From Orobanche coerulescens (lineage: Eukaryota > Streptophyta > Magnoliopsida > Lamiales > Orobanchaceae), in assembly GCA_033398695.1 (NCBI GenBank), contig CM065801.1:103471170-103535169 (forward strand): a DNA stretch of 64,000 nucleotides. The letters run 5' to 3'. Below are positions 46,660-57,816 of this stretch, piece after piece. The notes beneath the pieces were generated by a model that saw only the letters and a list, made by a program, of their open reading frames with translations, made no database searches and was not told the DNA's origin. How positions within the stretch are numbered: the first letter of the stretch is position 1; every line of letters begins with the position of its first letter. A program made the translations under genes and the position numbers.

Positions 46660-48178
46660 TGACCGCGCTATCGTGACGCGCCAAAATTAGTTATTTTTAT
46701 TTTTTTCCTTGGCTTACTTCTACTAACTAGTAGTATCGGCAAGTAAGGGTTGGTCCCACGGAAAACGATAAATCAATTAGAGTAATTAAGAATTAAATAA
46801 TTTTAGCAATTAAAATAAAAACGAGAGGGGGGGTTTCAGTTTCTAATCTTAACTAAAATAATTTGCGTAAAATAAATTAAAATAAACAAAGGAAGTAAAA
46901 ATCGAAAATATCAATTAAAGGAATAATCTAGTCCTTAGTTCCGTTATCCACCATTTCGAATTAATTCAAGTTTCAATGTAGCGTTTATCTCTTCTCTAAT
47001 CTCATGAACTCCTATTCCGAAGCCAACAACAAGCTCTGTTGACCCCAATTATTTCTTAAGTTTATTCAATTAAAACAAGCTCTTTAATCGAACCTATCTA
47101 TACGGTGGAGTCAAAACAAGCTCTTCAAATCTCGCTCGCTATATGCATTAAAAACCAAAATAATGGAATAGGCAAGATATTAAGTTCATAAGCTCGACTT
47201 AAGGGATCTCGATTTTGTGTTACTCAATTGGTAAAAATCAATTGTTTGCTACTTGTGAAATTAGAATTGCAACAATTTCGGATTACAACTCAATTTCTAG
47301 CATAAGACATAAAACTCCTAATCTAGTTGGCCAAACCAAATCAAGAAATTAAATGGCATAGTCGTGAATTCAATAACATAAAAGTAATTCAAGAGAACTC
47401 GAGTTGAGAATACGCTACGGGATTAAAACATGAATAATTCAAATACGATTTCAAACATCACTAAGAACTAGAGTAGAAAATTAGCCAGACATGTTGGCTT
47501 TAGAAAACAGCAAATTAAAGATAAACATGAAAAGAAAGAAATTCAAACGGTATAGTCTTTTTCTTCGCACGTCGGAATCGGTTCGGTTGCTCCGACGAGA
47601 AATGGTTCGTCGCTCCCAAACTCTTTCTGCTCCAGCCATTCCCTTTTTGCTCCAGCCGTGAAAATTGCTGTTCCAAAACTCAATTTATTTCCAGCCCTCC
47701 TCTCCTTTTATAATTATTCCTTATCTTTTAGTTTCCTTCTTTAATTGGGACTCCTTCCTTCTTAAGTTTTAATTTCCTTGGAGTCTTTCTTCCCAAATCT
47801 ATTCCAATTCCCTTATGGACCGATTTATTGCCTTGTGGAACTGATTGGGCGATTTTTGAGTCGTTTCTTGGGCCCCAAGTAAGATTATTTTCGTAATAGG
47901 ACTGACACTGGGTCAGCGAACTGACACTGGGCCACCCAGTGTCATGCGGCATTTTCTTTATTTAAGCCCAAATCACCTTGGCTTGGTCCGTTTGATGATC
48001 CAAATTATTCCTTAAGCTTAAAAACTCCATCAAACACCTAAATTAAACAACAAATTGCCAAGTGAAGTAAATTGCATCCAAAATATAAATATATGGAAAA
48101 TAACCAAGTGTGCCAACATAATTTTCATTAAAACCTTATAATTAACAATGATTTTAGCACACTATTTTCGTCCTATCA
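46660..48178 (-). repeat. Athila 5' LTR (1519 bp)
   Basis: Starts TGACCGCGCTATCG and ends CCTATCA. A TATA-like TTATAAAAGG on minus lies near 47704-47713. Close to the U3 end are two CACTGGG half sites and a full inverted repeat, GACACTGGG with CCCAGTGTC (47923-47943). No coding region. Confidence 0.9.
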
Positions 48179-48183
48179 ACGCA

Positions 48184-48258
48184 CTCGGATTTGAAAATCG
48201 TACAACTTGTTGTTTAAACCACTTTCCAAGATGTATCCTGTATACTTAGTGGCCAACA
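48184..48258 (+). repeat. Copia-B 5' LTR, second part
   Basis: After the second ACGCA (48179-48183) the Copia-B LTR resumes and ends GGCCAACA. Confidence 0.78.
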
Positions 48259-48260
48259 AG

Positions 48261-48272
48261 TGGTATCAGAGA
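48261..48272 (+). other. Copia-B primer binding site
   Basis: TGGTATCAGAGA, the initiator tRNA-Met type, two bases after the LTR end. Confidence 0.88.
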
Positions 48273-48369
48273 GGTTGATTCTAAAAAGAATCAGTCGTAT
48301 TTTTGATTGAATCAGATCCTTTAATCACTTATTTTTGTAAAACAATCTTTTTCTTCCCTATACTCTCAT

Positions 48370-48949
48370 ATGGATTCATCATTGATCAATAATGTTCTTA
48401 TGTTTTCTATTAACGAATTTGATGATTGGAGAATTAGGATGGAGGCTCATCTTGCAGCAATGCACGAAGAGAAGATTTTTGTCATACAGGATGGCCCCAT
48501 AAAGATTATGAAGGTAAATCCGGCCCCAAGGAATGAAGGCCAGGCTCATGCAGAGATGCTCGAGAAAGAGCGCGAACAATTGACTTCTGACGAAAGAAAG
48601 TGCGCCAACCTCGACAATGTCGCGAAGAATGCGCTATTCGTCACTCTTGACAAAGGCACGTTCTCTAAGGTAAAGAGCTGCAAATCAGCCAAGGATATCT
48701 GAATAAACTCAAGTTAATTTGTGAGGGAACTGAGCTCTCAAAAGAAAACAAGATTTCAAAGTTAACTCAACAATTTGAATCTTTTGAAATGAAACCAACT
48801 GAAACACTTGAGGAACTTGACCTCAGATTCACTGGCATTGTTGGTGAACTTGAAGCATTAGGCAGGATTTATACCCAAAGGGAGAAAAACCTAAAAAATT
48901 TCAGATCACTCCCTGCCCAATGGGACATTAAGACCACAGCTATGCGTGT
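48370..48949 (+). pseudogene. gag: Copia-B gag, N-terminal part
   Basis: Starts at the Met at 48370. FDDWRIRMEAHLAAM is the Copia gag entry motif, followed by AKNALFVTLDKGTFSKV. A one-base deletion near 48702 shifts the frame. The continuation has LTQQFESFEMKPTETLEELD and RSLPAQWDIKTTAMRV, where the Tat element is inserted. The second half of gag lies at 57817. Confidence 0.85.
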
Positions 48950-50382
48950 TGTTGTGCGGCGATTTGTATGCCTCGACGGCGATCGGATCTAGGGCCGAGC
49001 GACCGAGTCCACAACCGAAGGAGCTACGGCGAGCTTGCCTAAACAAAGGTAGCAGTCCACCTTCGAGCATCTAGCGATCGACTCCCAAGGCGATCGCCTT
49101 CCGGCACCGAGCGATCGACCTTGGTGCCCGACCTAGGACGACCATCCTGTGCCGCGAGCAAGGCCTTCGTCCGTCAAAGTCTACGAAGATTGGATCACAA
49201 AACAGCGTCCATGTGCAGATCCGCGAAACGTGTCGCATAACATGGATCGTTGACCACAGCCTGTCACCACCTTCAAACCCGCCGAAAGGTACAAGGTGGG
49301 ACCGCCCGTGACAGCGACTCAGACGCGTGCAGACTTCTCATTGATCGCACCGCTGCCGCCAAAGAACTCTGCGGACTTTAAGGAGACCAGCCCATGTGAA
49401 AAAGACGATTGCCCACTTATTATAATACTGCAGAGGCGATCGACCTTGGTGCCAGACCTAGGACGACCATCCTGTGCCGCGAGCAAGGCCTTCGTCCGTC
49501 AAAGTCTACGAAGATTGGATCACAAAACAGCGCCCATGTGCAGATCCACGAAAGGCGCCACATAACATGGATCGTTGACCACAACCTGTCACCACCTTCT
49601 CACCTACCGACAAACCCACCGAAAGGTACAAGGTGGGACCGCCCGTGACAGCGACTCAGACGCGAGCAGACTTCTCATTGAACCGCACAGCTGGCTGCCA
49701 GCAACTCCTGCGGACTTTAAGGAGACCAGCCCATGTGCAAAAGACGATCGCCCGCTTATTATAATACTGCAGAGGCGATCGCCCGGCATCTCCCAGTCCT
49801 ATAAATAGAGAACCTCCAGCAACTGGAAAAGGTTCCTCTTCTGATTCCCTCTCAGTGGATAATCATATTCAGAGAAAACGCTCAAATACATACACTCTTG
49901 CAGGCTTTCGGCTTCCTCTCTTAAATCTACCTCATGATTTCTCTCTCAGTACCTCTCATCTAGTAGACGGTCGGCAGAGGCAAGAACTCCCTGCAGTACA
50001 GATTCGAAGAGACTCGCAAGCCCAGGAGCTCAGACATACAGCTAATACACATCGTGAGAGACTGTCGATTTCTCACGATCGTTACAGCACATCAAAGTTG
50101 TTACAAGAACTCACAGAGCATCATATCTCGTTCTTCCGGCAATCTTCATGCTCCATAGATAATATAACTAGGGTTACACTCATTATAATTGTACTCTAAC
50201 ATTAATACTTGTACCCCAGAATATTTGTATTAATAACATCTCGCGGGAGCATTCAATCCCAGGACTAACAACTCGGGTAAATCTTGTGTTATTTACTTTC
50301 TCACGGAAGTGCTCTGGCACTTTGTTTGCTATCCATCCATTCCAGCAATATCTATCTCCGGATAATATTTTGGGTAGCAACA
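48950..50382 (+). repeat. Tat 5' LTR (1433 bp) with duplicated U3 segment
   Basis: A unit of about 325-337 bp is present twice in tandem (about 49111-49435 and 49436-49771), just upstream of the TATA box TATAAATAG at 49800-49808. The 3' LTR has it once. GCGATCG palindromes occur throughout U3, including AAGGCGATCGCCTT at 49088-49101. Confidence 0.9.
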
Positions 50383-50400
50383 ATTGGCGCTAGAAGAAGG
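50383..50400 (+). other. Tat primer binding site
   Basis: ATTGGCGCTAGAAGAAGG directly follows the LTR. The TTGGCGC start is usual for Tat-lineage primer sites, though I cannot name the tRNA with certainty. Confidence 0.7.
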
Positions 50401-50509
50401 GGTATCTAAACCTTCATTTTTATTCCTACCGTCCCGAAGAATACTCACTATTCTCGGGGCATATACTTGATGTGACACTCACTACTCTTCAAAGAAAGTC
50501 TTCAGAATC

Positions 50510-52170
50510 ATGACGTCCGCCTCTACATTGAAGAGGGCTACTCTTCGAACTGCCGGACATCATATCCCGGCTCGATCCGAGCCCTAGCCGACGGCAGAGG
50601 GAAGCCGCGGCAACACGAGACTCTTGATCCCGCACCTGATGGGTGGCCCCAACCTATCACTCGACGAGTTCCAAACCGAGGAACAGATCGAGGAGGCTAT
50701 GGCCATCCTAAAGGAGCGACGGAGAGCATGCGCAGCGCCCGCTATAACTCCCTCGGCCATCCGCCGCGTGGGCAAACGGAAGTTCAAGGGGCTACTGGGC
50801 GAGCGATCGTCAAAAAGCCCCGATTCGCGAGAAAAGGCTCTCGCAAGGCCGGACAGTTCCATAATCAGTCGCTTGGGAAGCGATCCATCATGGCGACCAA
50901 GGCATTCTGGCCCCAACCACGAGACGACGGAATCCGAATCCGTCACCAGGAGTTCGGCCTACCGGAATGCGAGGGGGTCAGTACTTGATCGCCTCAGATC
51001 CCGCTCCGAACGCTTAGCCGCGAGAAGCCAGGCGGCGGCGATGGCCGCTATGCAACGCCAGCTCGACGAGATGAAAGCACTATTGGATACTGGGGCAAGC
51101 ACTGGTAGAAAGATCATCAGACCGACCGAGCCACTCGCGGTCCACATCGAGCTTGCCCCCGTGCCACCAAGATCGCTCCTCCCTAAAAACACCTCTGTAC
51201 GAAGGGAGATCGGACCCCGAAACCCACCTAAGCAAATTCCGGATTTACATGACCGGGTGTGGAGCATCAGATGCGACCAAGTGCCGAATCTTCCCGTTAA
51301 CATTGGGCGAACTGGCCCATAGGTGGTACGTCTCACTACCACCGTGATCAGTCATATCCTTTGAGAAACTGGCGAATGACTTCACGTCATACTTCGCCGC
51401 CAAGATCGCCAGACCGGAAGGCCCCCATCGGATGATGAAAATCAGGCAGGGGGAAGACGAATCCGATGTAGATTACATCAACTGGGTGGATGAAATCGTC
51501 CTCACTGGCGAGCCCATCAGCGAGGAGCTCGCTCTCTACTCGGTCCTGGGGGGATTCTACGGTCACTCATCCATGTTTAGACATCTTACGAAGGACATCC
51601 CCCCAACCTATGCGATCTTCTGCGGTAAGGCTGCCGAATTTCTAGCCAGGCAAAGGCTACTCACCCTCTGCCTAGGCGAGGGAACGCCGCCTCCTGACCA
51701 AAAGACGGCGATCGGTAAAACCAAAAATACGGTCGCCAAGCCATCCGACGATCTCAAGGCCTACGAGGATGTGGAAACCCATCTCCTCCACACGTTCAAC
51801 CAAACTCCGACCCACATTTTCTACGCCATCAAGGGGCGCGAACCGCTGAACAAGCAAAAGGCAAAAAGGGACCACGGTCATCTAGACCACAATCAATATT
51901 GTGCCTACCACAAGAGTCCCGGTCACAACACCAACTAATGCCGCGACCTCCTCAAACAACTCTGGAGATTGTTCGAAGAAGGCATGTTGGACAGCTTATT
52001 GGCTTAACCGGAGCCCTCCAATCTCCCAACACGGTCGCCCGAGTCTAATCCAAACAGGACGAAAAGCTCATACGAGCCGACCCCTCGATCAACCTCGGCG
52101 ACCGTATCTACATGCTTCAATCAAGAGAAGGGAACTTCGGAAGTCTATCCCCGATTTCCCACCTCATTGA
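50510..52170 (+). pseudogene. gag: Tat gag
   Basis: The Met at 50510 opens the frame, with a TAG near 50585. The N-terminal part has a helical segment, EEQIEEAMAILKERRRA, and QAAAMAAMQRQLDEMKALL near 51050. A frameshift near 51150 leads to the capsid core with YEGRSDPETHLSKFRIYM and LGELAHRWYVSLPP. A TGA at about 51345 follows, then IRQGEDESDVDYINW and EELALYSVLGGF. The zinc knuckle near 51895 is CAYHKSPGHNTN then, after a TAA, C. This CxxH form of the Tat lineage is kept apart from the stop. The C-terminal portion degrades after SLLA. Confidence 0.85.
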
Positions 52171-52209
52171 ACAAAAGGCCACTGCCTGAGCTAGCGCTTC
52201 AAAAAAAGA

Positions 52210-52985
52210 GGATGACTCGCTCGCCCTCTAAAGTTCGTCATCAACATGATGGACCTAGGCAGCGATCGCCTCCCCTACCACAACGTATACCGTCGAGGAT
52301 CGTCATCTGACATGATGGTCCGAGGTAGAAACGTGCCGCCATGGTCGAGAAAATCGATTAAACCGACGATCCATCCATGCAAGGTACCTTTGGGCTCTGA
52401 TCGCTCGCCCTTCGTTTAAATACAAGGCGGGCGTAGCCGAAAGACTCTCCAAAGCAAATCATAGGATTACTCGCTCGCCCTCTAAAGTTCGTCATCTACA
52501 TGAAGAACCTAGGCAAGCGATCTCCTCCCCTTACACAACTTATACCGTCGAGGATCGTCATCTGACTTGATGGTCCGAGGTAGAAGAGTGTCGACATGGT
52601 CGTGGAGGACGATGGAACCATTCTCTGTGCCCGTGCAAGGTCCCTTTGGGCCAAGATCGCCCGCCCTTCATTAAAATACAAGGTCGGCGTATTCTGAAGG
52701 CCCTCCAAAACAGATATGTGGACACAATCGCCCGCCCTCGAAGGTCCATCACTTAACATGGTGGGTCCTTCACGGACAATGCGATGCATCCCTCCCCCCG
52801 TCTCAACGTATACCGTCGAGGGTCGCCATCTTAATGACGGCCCGAGGTAGAAAAGAGCTATCAAGCCGCGGACATGGAGTCGATTAATCCGACGACACCC
52901 CGTGCAAGGAATTCTCCAGACCAAGACCGCACGCCCTTCGTTTAAATACGAGGCGAGGCACAGCCTACGGAGAACCCTACCAATT
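52210..52985 (+). repeat. Three tandem repeats of about 260 bp in the Tat element
   Basis: Copies at about 52210-52467, 52468-52727 and 52728-52985 each hold CGCTCGCCCTC or CGCCCGCCCTC, TATACCGTCGAGGATCG or the like, GGTCCGAGGTAGAA and CCCTTCGTTTAAATAC. The third copy is more diverged. Such arrays in this part of Tat elements are a known source of satellites. Confidence 0.85.
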
Positions 52986-53603
52986 AAGTGAGTCGTGAGA
53001 AGCTAGCCATCAGACGGAATGTCGCTCGCGCACAAGACACGGCCGTGGAGATCGGTCCATCGAAATCCGCGATCGTGCACGGTTCCTCAAGACCGAGATG
53101 GACAGCCTTCCTCGAAGAATCGGTAAAATTGAAGACCGCTCACTCAACGATTTATTTTCGTCCCTTACTTTCACTAAGTGATAAAAAACAAGGGGGAAGT
53201 GCGGAGCTATATATACGACGATCGTCCCTATTCAATTACATATGGAGATCGGCATTTCTCAGATGTTTGTGCAGCGATAGAATTTGTTGTAAAAGTTATC
53301 TATATGAGTTTATCAATTCACTTGGAGCCATAAACGCAACAATCTCTCCTCACACATTTGTACAAAGTCATGCAAAGACTGAAAAAAGGAATCATTCAAG
53401 TAATAAATCGGAGAAACAAACACTCATTTCATTACTTGAAATATCAGAGTATATACACGGTCGCCCGAAGGCCTAAGTATTACAAATAAAAAGCTACAAA
53501 ATTACAAGGGAAGAGAAAGCTAAAACAATAAGAATGAAGAGCCTCAGGCCCCTACCTAGCCTTCGCCTTCAACCTCCGGATCGGCCCGCGACCCTTCGCC
53601 AGC
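52986..53603. other. Tat spacer between tandem repeats and antisense ORF
   Basis: No coding match on either strand. Includes AT-richer sequence at 53150-53520, unlike the GC-richer element around it. Confidence 0.5.
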
Positions 53604-56265
53604 TTACGGAGCGGCCTCCCCATCCTCTGGAGCATCAGGATGAACAAGGTTCGCCGGAGGTGAATACCAGCTCAGGTCCACGCCGATTTCCGAGAGATCC
53701 AAGATCGGCACAGAGAAGGCAGGATGAAGAGGGTGCTCCAACGCATATGCCTTGAAGTTTTCAGTAATAGGGCCGACCTCCAACCCTCCCTTCTTAGCAG
53801 CTCGGAGCGAGTCAGCGAACGCCATATAATAGGCAAACTCACTCAGGAACTCGACGTTAAGAAAGGGATCGGCCTCGGTCGCCTCTAGCTTCCCTTTCAG
53901 CTCCGTCATCGCCTGTTGCGCACTTTGCAGCTCGGCCCCTTTAGCGACCGTCTCTCCCCTCGACGCCGCCAGCTCGCTAGTAAGCCGAGCGATAGTCACC
54001 TTCAGTTGATCGGCCTCCTTCTCAGCGGCCGCCTGCAACCGACGGGCGTCTGTCATCTGGTCCCGAAATCAGTTGACTGTCGCCCGAGCTCGCTCATAAT
54101 TCTCTCTCATCAGCGCAAGATCATGACTCGCCCTCTTAGCTGCATCCAGGGAGTCCTTCTCCATAGCCACAATCCAGTCGGCGAACTCGACATTCTCTTT
54201 CCGAGCGGCCTCGAGGTCTGCCTGCAGACGTGTAGTAGAAGGACGCCCCTCGAACTCCTGTACGGCTTGGGCAGCCAACGTCGCCGCCTGGAGGGAGAGA
54301 GCGAAAGCAGTTTGCATTGTATTCCCGGATCGCTGGCAAGCGATCGCATCTAAGTCCATCGTCCAGGCCTTCGGCAAAGCAGAAACGGCCCGGTTGACGT
54401 ACAGTGGGACATCGCAGGCCGCGCGAGGAGATCGACTCGTTAGGAAATCCAGCACCATCGGCGGGCAAGATGGGTTAGTGCAACGGATCCTGCATCAAAC
54501 AACAAAAAGTTAGCACATCTCCCACGCGAGTGATGAAATTCAACAAACAAACAAAGTCTACCTCTCGGCTCTCTCGGGGTCGCGACCAAATTATGGTTTC
54601 CCGCGAGGGGTCTCAGCCTCGGCGATCGCCATCTCTCACTAGAAGGCCGCAGAGGGCATAGGCTCGTCCACAGGAGGGACCGCGGTTATCGGAGGCGCGG
54701 GGATCGGCACCTCACTGGTTGGGGCAGAAACTGGAGGTTCTCCCAACCTCTGCCGTTTGCGGTTCGTCCGGAGCCCCTCCTCCGCTATCATCGGCTCCAC
54801 GTTGGACCTCACCTCCGGGATGAGAGGTAACGCCATAGGAGGAGCTCGAGATGACTTCTTCTGGCGAAGGCGGCTCAGAACTCCAGGGTTCGACATGGCT
54901 ATCTCCGATGGAGGCTCCGAGAAGCGAAGAAAGCGGACTTCTGCGATAAAGAACAATCAAACAACGGTCAGACACACTCTCCAAGCAGGACGATCGCCAA
55001 GCAATTGGAGATCACAAAAACTCATACCGGGGACCGAAAGATGACGTGGAAAACAGAATAGCCGAGCTGACAACCAATGACTCTCTTTGTTGATCCGGTG
55101 ATCGTCTAAGTCGTCGTCCAGCAAACTTCGTATCCGCTCCCAGACGACCAAAATGTCGAAAGAAATCTCGTCGATCGTCGAAATATGGAAGCTTGTAAAA
55201 GGAAAACCAAATTAGATCAGTTCAGAACATATCCGAACAAAGGGAGAGTCAGAACCCTTACCCGGATTCCTCTCCCAAAAGCTAGTGGGAATATTCAGCT
55301 CGTCGGTATGATTGTCGCTCGCTAATGCCTTCTATGAACCGCCGACCCAGAACCACTTCACCGGGTCGCCCCGCACCTTGTTCAGGACTACGAGGATCAC
55401 CCGACCGGATCGGCCTTGAATATGATAGCCTCCGACCGACCCTTTCTGAGCCGTCAGCTTGAATAGGTGGTTCATCTCCAACGGCAAAGGAAGGCAGTAC
55501 AATCGGTGACTACCGAACAAGGTGAGAGCACAAATGATCTGGAGCCAGGCATTCGGCGTCAACTGGAGCGGCGCCACGTTCCAAGCCGCCAGCAAATGGG
55601 AGACAGAAAAAGACAAAGGAAACCGCAGCCCAGCCTCCATGATTGCTTCGTTCACGGTGACCATGCCCTCCGAAGGCTGATCGTCTCGTTCATTCTCGGC
55701 CGGCACAAAAAGATCCACATCTGAAGGGACATGAAACCTCGTCCTCTAGACGGCCAGGTCCTTCCTAGTCGCCGAGCTCCTTATATGGCCAAGGGACCAT
55801 GGAGATCGCTGCGCAGCCCGAAACAGCGACCGCTTAGCAGGTTGATAAGGATGAGCGATCGAGTACTCCCGGTAATTGAATTTAGGAGATGGACCGGCCA
55901 ACCTCTCCATGATTTCAGCGAAGGCCAAATAGGTCTGGCCAAAGGCACTATGCTGCTCCCAGTAGGCCTTCACCGCACCAAGTCTCTCTCCATCTACGAG
56001 TGTCTTTGCTCAACCGCCGCTTCCCTGGCAACGTCAGCTTCATTGAACAGCGCCTCGACTTCCGTGGGGTCAATACCGGCCCAGATAGCCTCGACGGCCG
56101 TCTCCAAATAGAATGTGCGGAGGATCCTCCCCGGGCAGTCGAAGCCCCGGCGGCGGAGGTGGTGCCCATTCCGTGCGAAGATGTTCCAGACATTCTCGAA
56201 ATAAGAAGAGGAGAAAAGGAGTGTTTTCTTACCAAGAGGTGAATCGATCGACGATCGGCAGTCAA
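53604..56265 (-). pseudogene. Tat antisense extra ORF (gypsy-type transposon-protein-like), probably with introns
   Basis: On minus, exon-like blocks carry QHSAFGQTYLAFAEIMERLA (55960-55900), then DLFVPAENERDDQ and FSVSHLLAAWNVAPLQLTP with NAWLQIICALTLFGSHRL (55718-55480). This part is typical of the protein called putative gypsy-type transposon in plants. A plausible intron starts at CCG/GTAAGG near 55262. The C-terminal part (54468-53604) is long, Ala- and Glu-rich and coiled-coil-like, for example RLQADLEAARKENVEFADW and ITARLTSELAASRG-like segments. Breaks are TAG near 55746 and 55332 and TGA near 54068. Function is unknown. Orientation opposite to gag is usual for such ORFs in several Tat families. 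Confidence 0.7.
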
Positions 56266-56716
56266 ATCTTCAGAAAAATTCTTCGGCGATATTATCCTTC
56301 TTCTCCGGAAAAAGCGCGTAAGGGTCTTAACCCTGCAACCCGGCGCCCTTTTTATTGGAGATGGTAGGGACTTCTATGTAATTAAGGAGAATCTCAGGGG
56401 TCGGAGTGCAATCGTCGCAATTAATGTCTCCCTTGAAACCCGCGACGCGTCGTTTCAAGGACACGCAAGATGAGGAGTCATAACTAACCGTCGGTCTCCC
56501 CCAACAGGAACCCGACACGTACCCTGGAGACTTTTCCATGACCACTATCATTTCCCGCTCATTTCAGCGACCGACCAGTTCATCCAAAGTTCAAAATCAA
56601 TCCGCTCAACGACGATCGCCAGTTCCGTAAAATGCAGTCACTCGTCATAATCCAGCGATCGCCAACAGAACCACCTCACCCCACGTTTCCAACATCAGAG
56701 CGAGCTGGAGGGCAAT
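56266..56716 (+). other. Tat 3' region and polypurine tract
   Basis: Non-coding. It ends with GAGCTGGAGGGCAAT (56702-56716), the likely polypurine tract against the 3' LTR. It would also serve as the 5' promoter region of the antisense ORF. Confidence 0.7.
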
Positions 56717-57816
56717 TGTTGTGCGGCGATTTGTACGCCTTGACGGCGATCGGATCTAGGGCCGAGCGACCGAGTCCACAACCAAAGGAGCTACGGCGAG
56801 CTTGCCTAAACAAAGGTAGCAGTCCACCTTCGAGCATCTAGCATTCGACTCCCAAGGCGATCGCCTTCCGGTACCGAGCAATCGACCCTGGTGCCCGACC
56901 TAGAACGACCGTCCTGTGCCGCGAGCAAGGCCTTCGTCCGTAAAAGTCTACGAAGATTGGATCACAAAACAGCGTCCATGTGCAGATCCGCGAAAGGTGT
57001 CGCATAACATGGATCGTTGACCACAGCCTGTCACCACCTTCAAACCCGCCGAAAGGTACAAGGTGGGACCGCCCGTGACAGCGACTCAGACGCGTGCAGA
57101 CTTCTCATTGGACCGCACTGCTGGCTGCCAGCAACTCCTGCGGACTTTAAGTAGACCAGCCCATGTGAAAAAGACGATTGCCCACTTATTATAATACTGC
57201 AGAGGCGATAGCCCGACATCTCCCAGTCCTATAAATAGAGAACCTCCAGCAACTGGAAAAAGGTTCCTCTTCTGATTCCCTCTCAGTGGACAATCATATT
57301 CAGAGAAAACGCTCAAATACATACACTCTTCTAGGCTCTCGACTTCCTCTCTTGAATCTACCTCAGGATTTCTCTCTCAGTACCTCTCATCCAGTAGACG
57401 GTCGGCAGAGGCAAGAACTCCCTGCAGTACAGATTCGAAGAGACTCGCAAGCCCAGGAGCTCAGACATACAACTAATACACACTGTGAGAGACTGTTGAT
57501 TTCTCACGGTCATCACAGCACATCATCATTCTTACAAGAACTCACAGAGCATCATATCTGGTTCTTCCGGCAATCTTCACGCTCCATAGCTAAGATAACT
57601 AGGGTCTTTACACTCATTGTAATTGTACTCTAACATTAATATTTGTACTCCCAAGTATTTGTATTAATAATATCTCGCGAGAGCATTCAAGCCCGGGACT
57701 AACAACCCGGCAAATCTTGTGTTATTTACTTTCCCCACGGAAGTGCTCTCGCACTTTGTTTGCTATCAATCCATTCCAGCAATATCTATCTGTGAATAAT
57801 ATTTTGGGTAGCAACA
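56717..57816 (+). repeat. Tat 3' LTR (1100 bp)
   Basis: Single-copy U3 version of the 5' LTR. TATAAATAG is at 57230-57238 and the end is GGGTAGCAACA. Substitutions relative to the 5' LTR are scattered, so the insertion is not very recent. Confidence 0.9.

Larger units (their letters stand above)
28468..48178 (-). mobile_element. Athila-type Gypsy element (about 10 kb without its insert)
   Basis: Flanked by ACGCA at 28463-28467 and 48179-48183, a perfect target duplication. LTR ends are TGAC.GCGCT and CTATCA in plus sense. The primer site at 46637-46653 reads TGGCGCCGTTGCCGGGG on minus, the tRNA-Asp type used by Athila and its relatives. Coding order on minus is gag-protease, reverse transcriptase start, RNase H end, integrase, then an extra ORF after pol. 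Gypsy-2 lies in its 3' non-coding part. The element is dead: the RT core is deleted and several stops interrupt gag. Confidence 0.93.
48950..57816 (+). mobile_element. Tat-type Gypsy element, non-autonomous (gag plus antisense ORF, no pol)
   Basis: CGTGT flanks both ends (48945-48949 and 57817-57821). LTRs start TGTTGTGCGGCGATT and end GGGTAGCAACA. Gag with a Tat-type knuckle is present, followed by three 260-bp tandem repeats, an antisense ORF of the kind known in the Tat lineage, and a purine tract before the 3' LTR. Nothing in 52000-56716 resembles protease, RT, RNase H or integrase. Confidence 0.88.

Noticed and set aside
48261..48272. TGGTATCAGAG-like sequences as tRNA genes
   Set aside because: They are primer binding sites complementary to a tRNA 3' end next to LTR ends. 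No cloverleaf is present.
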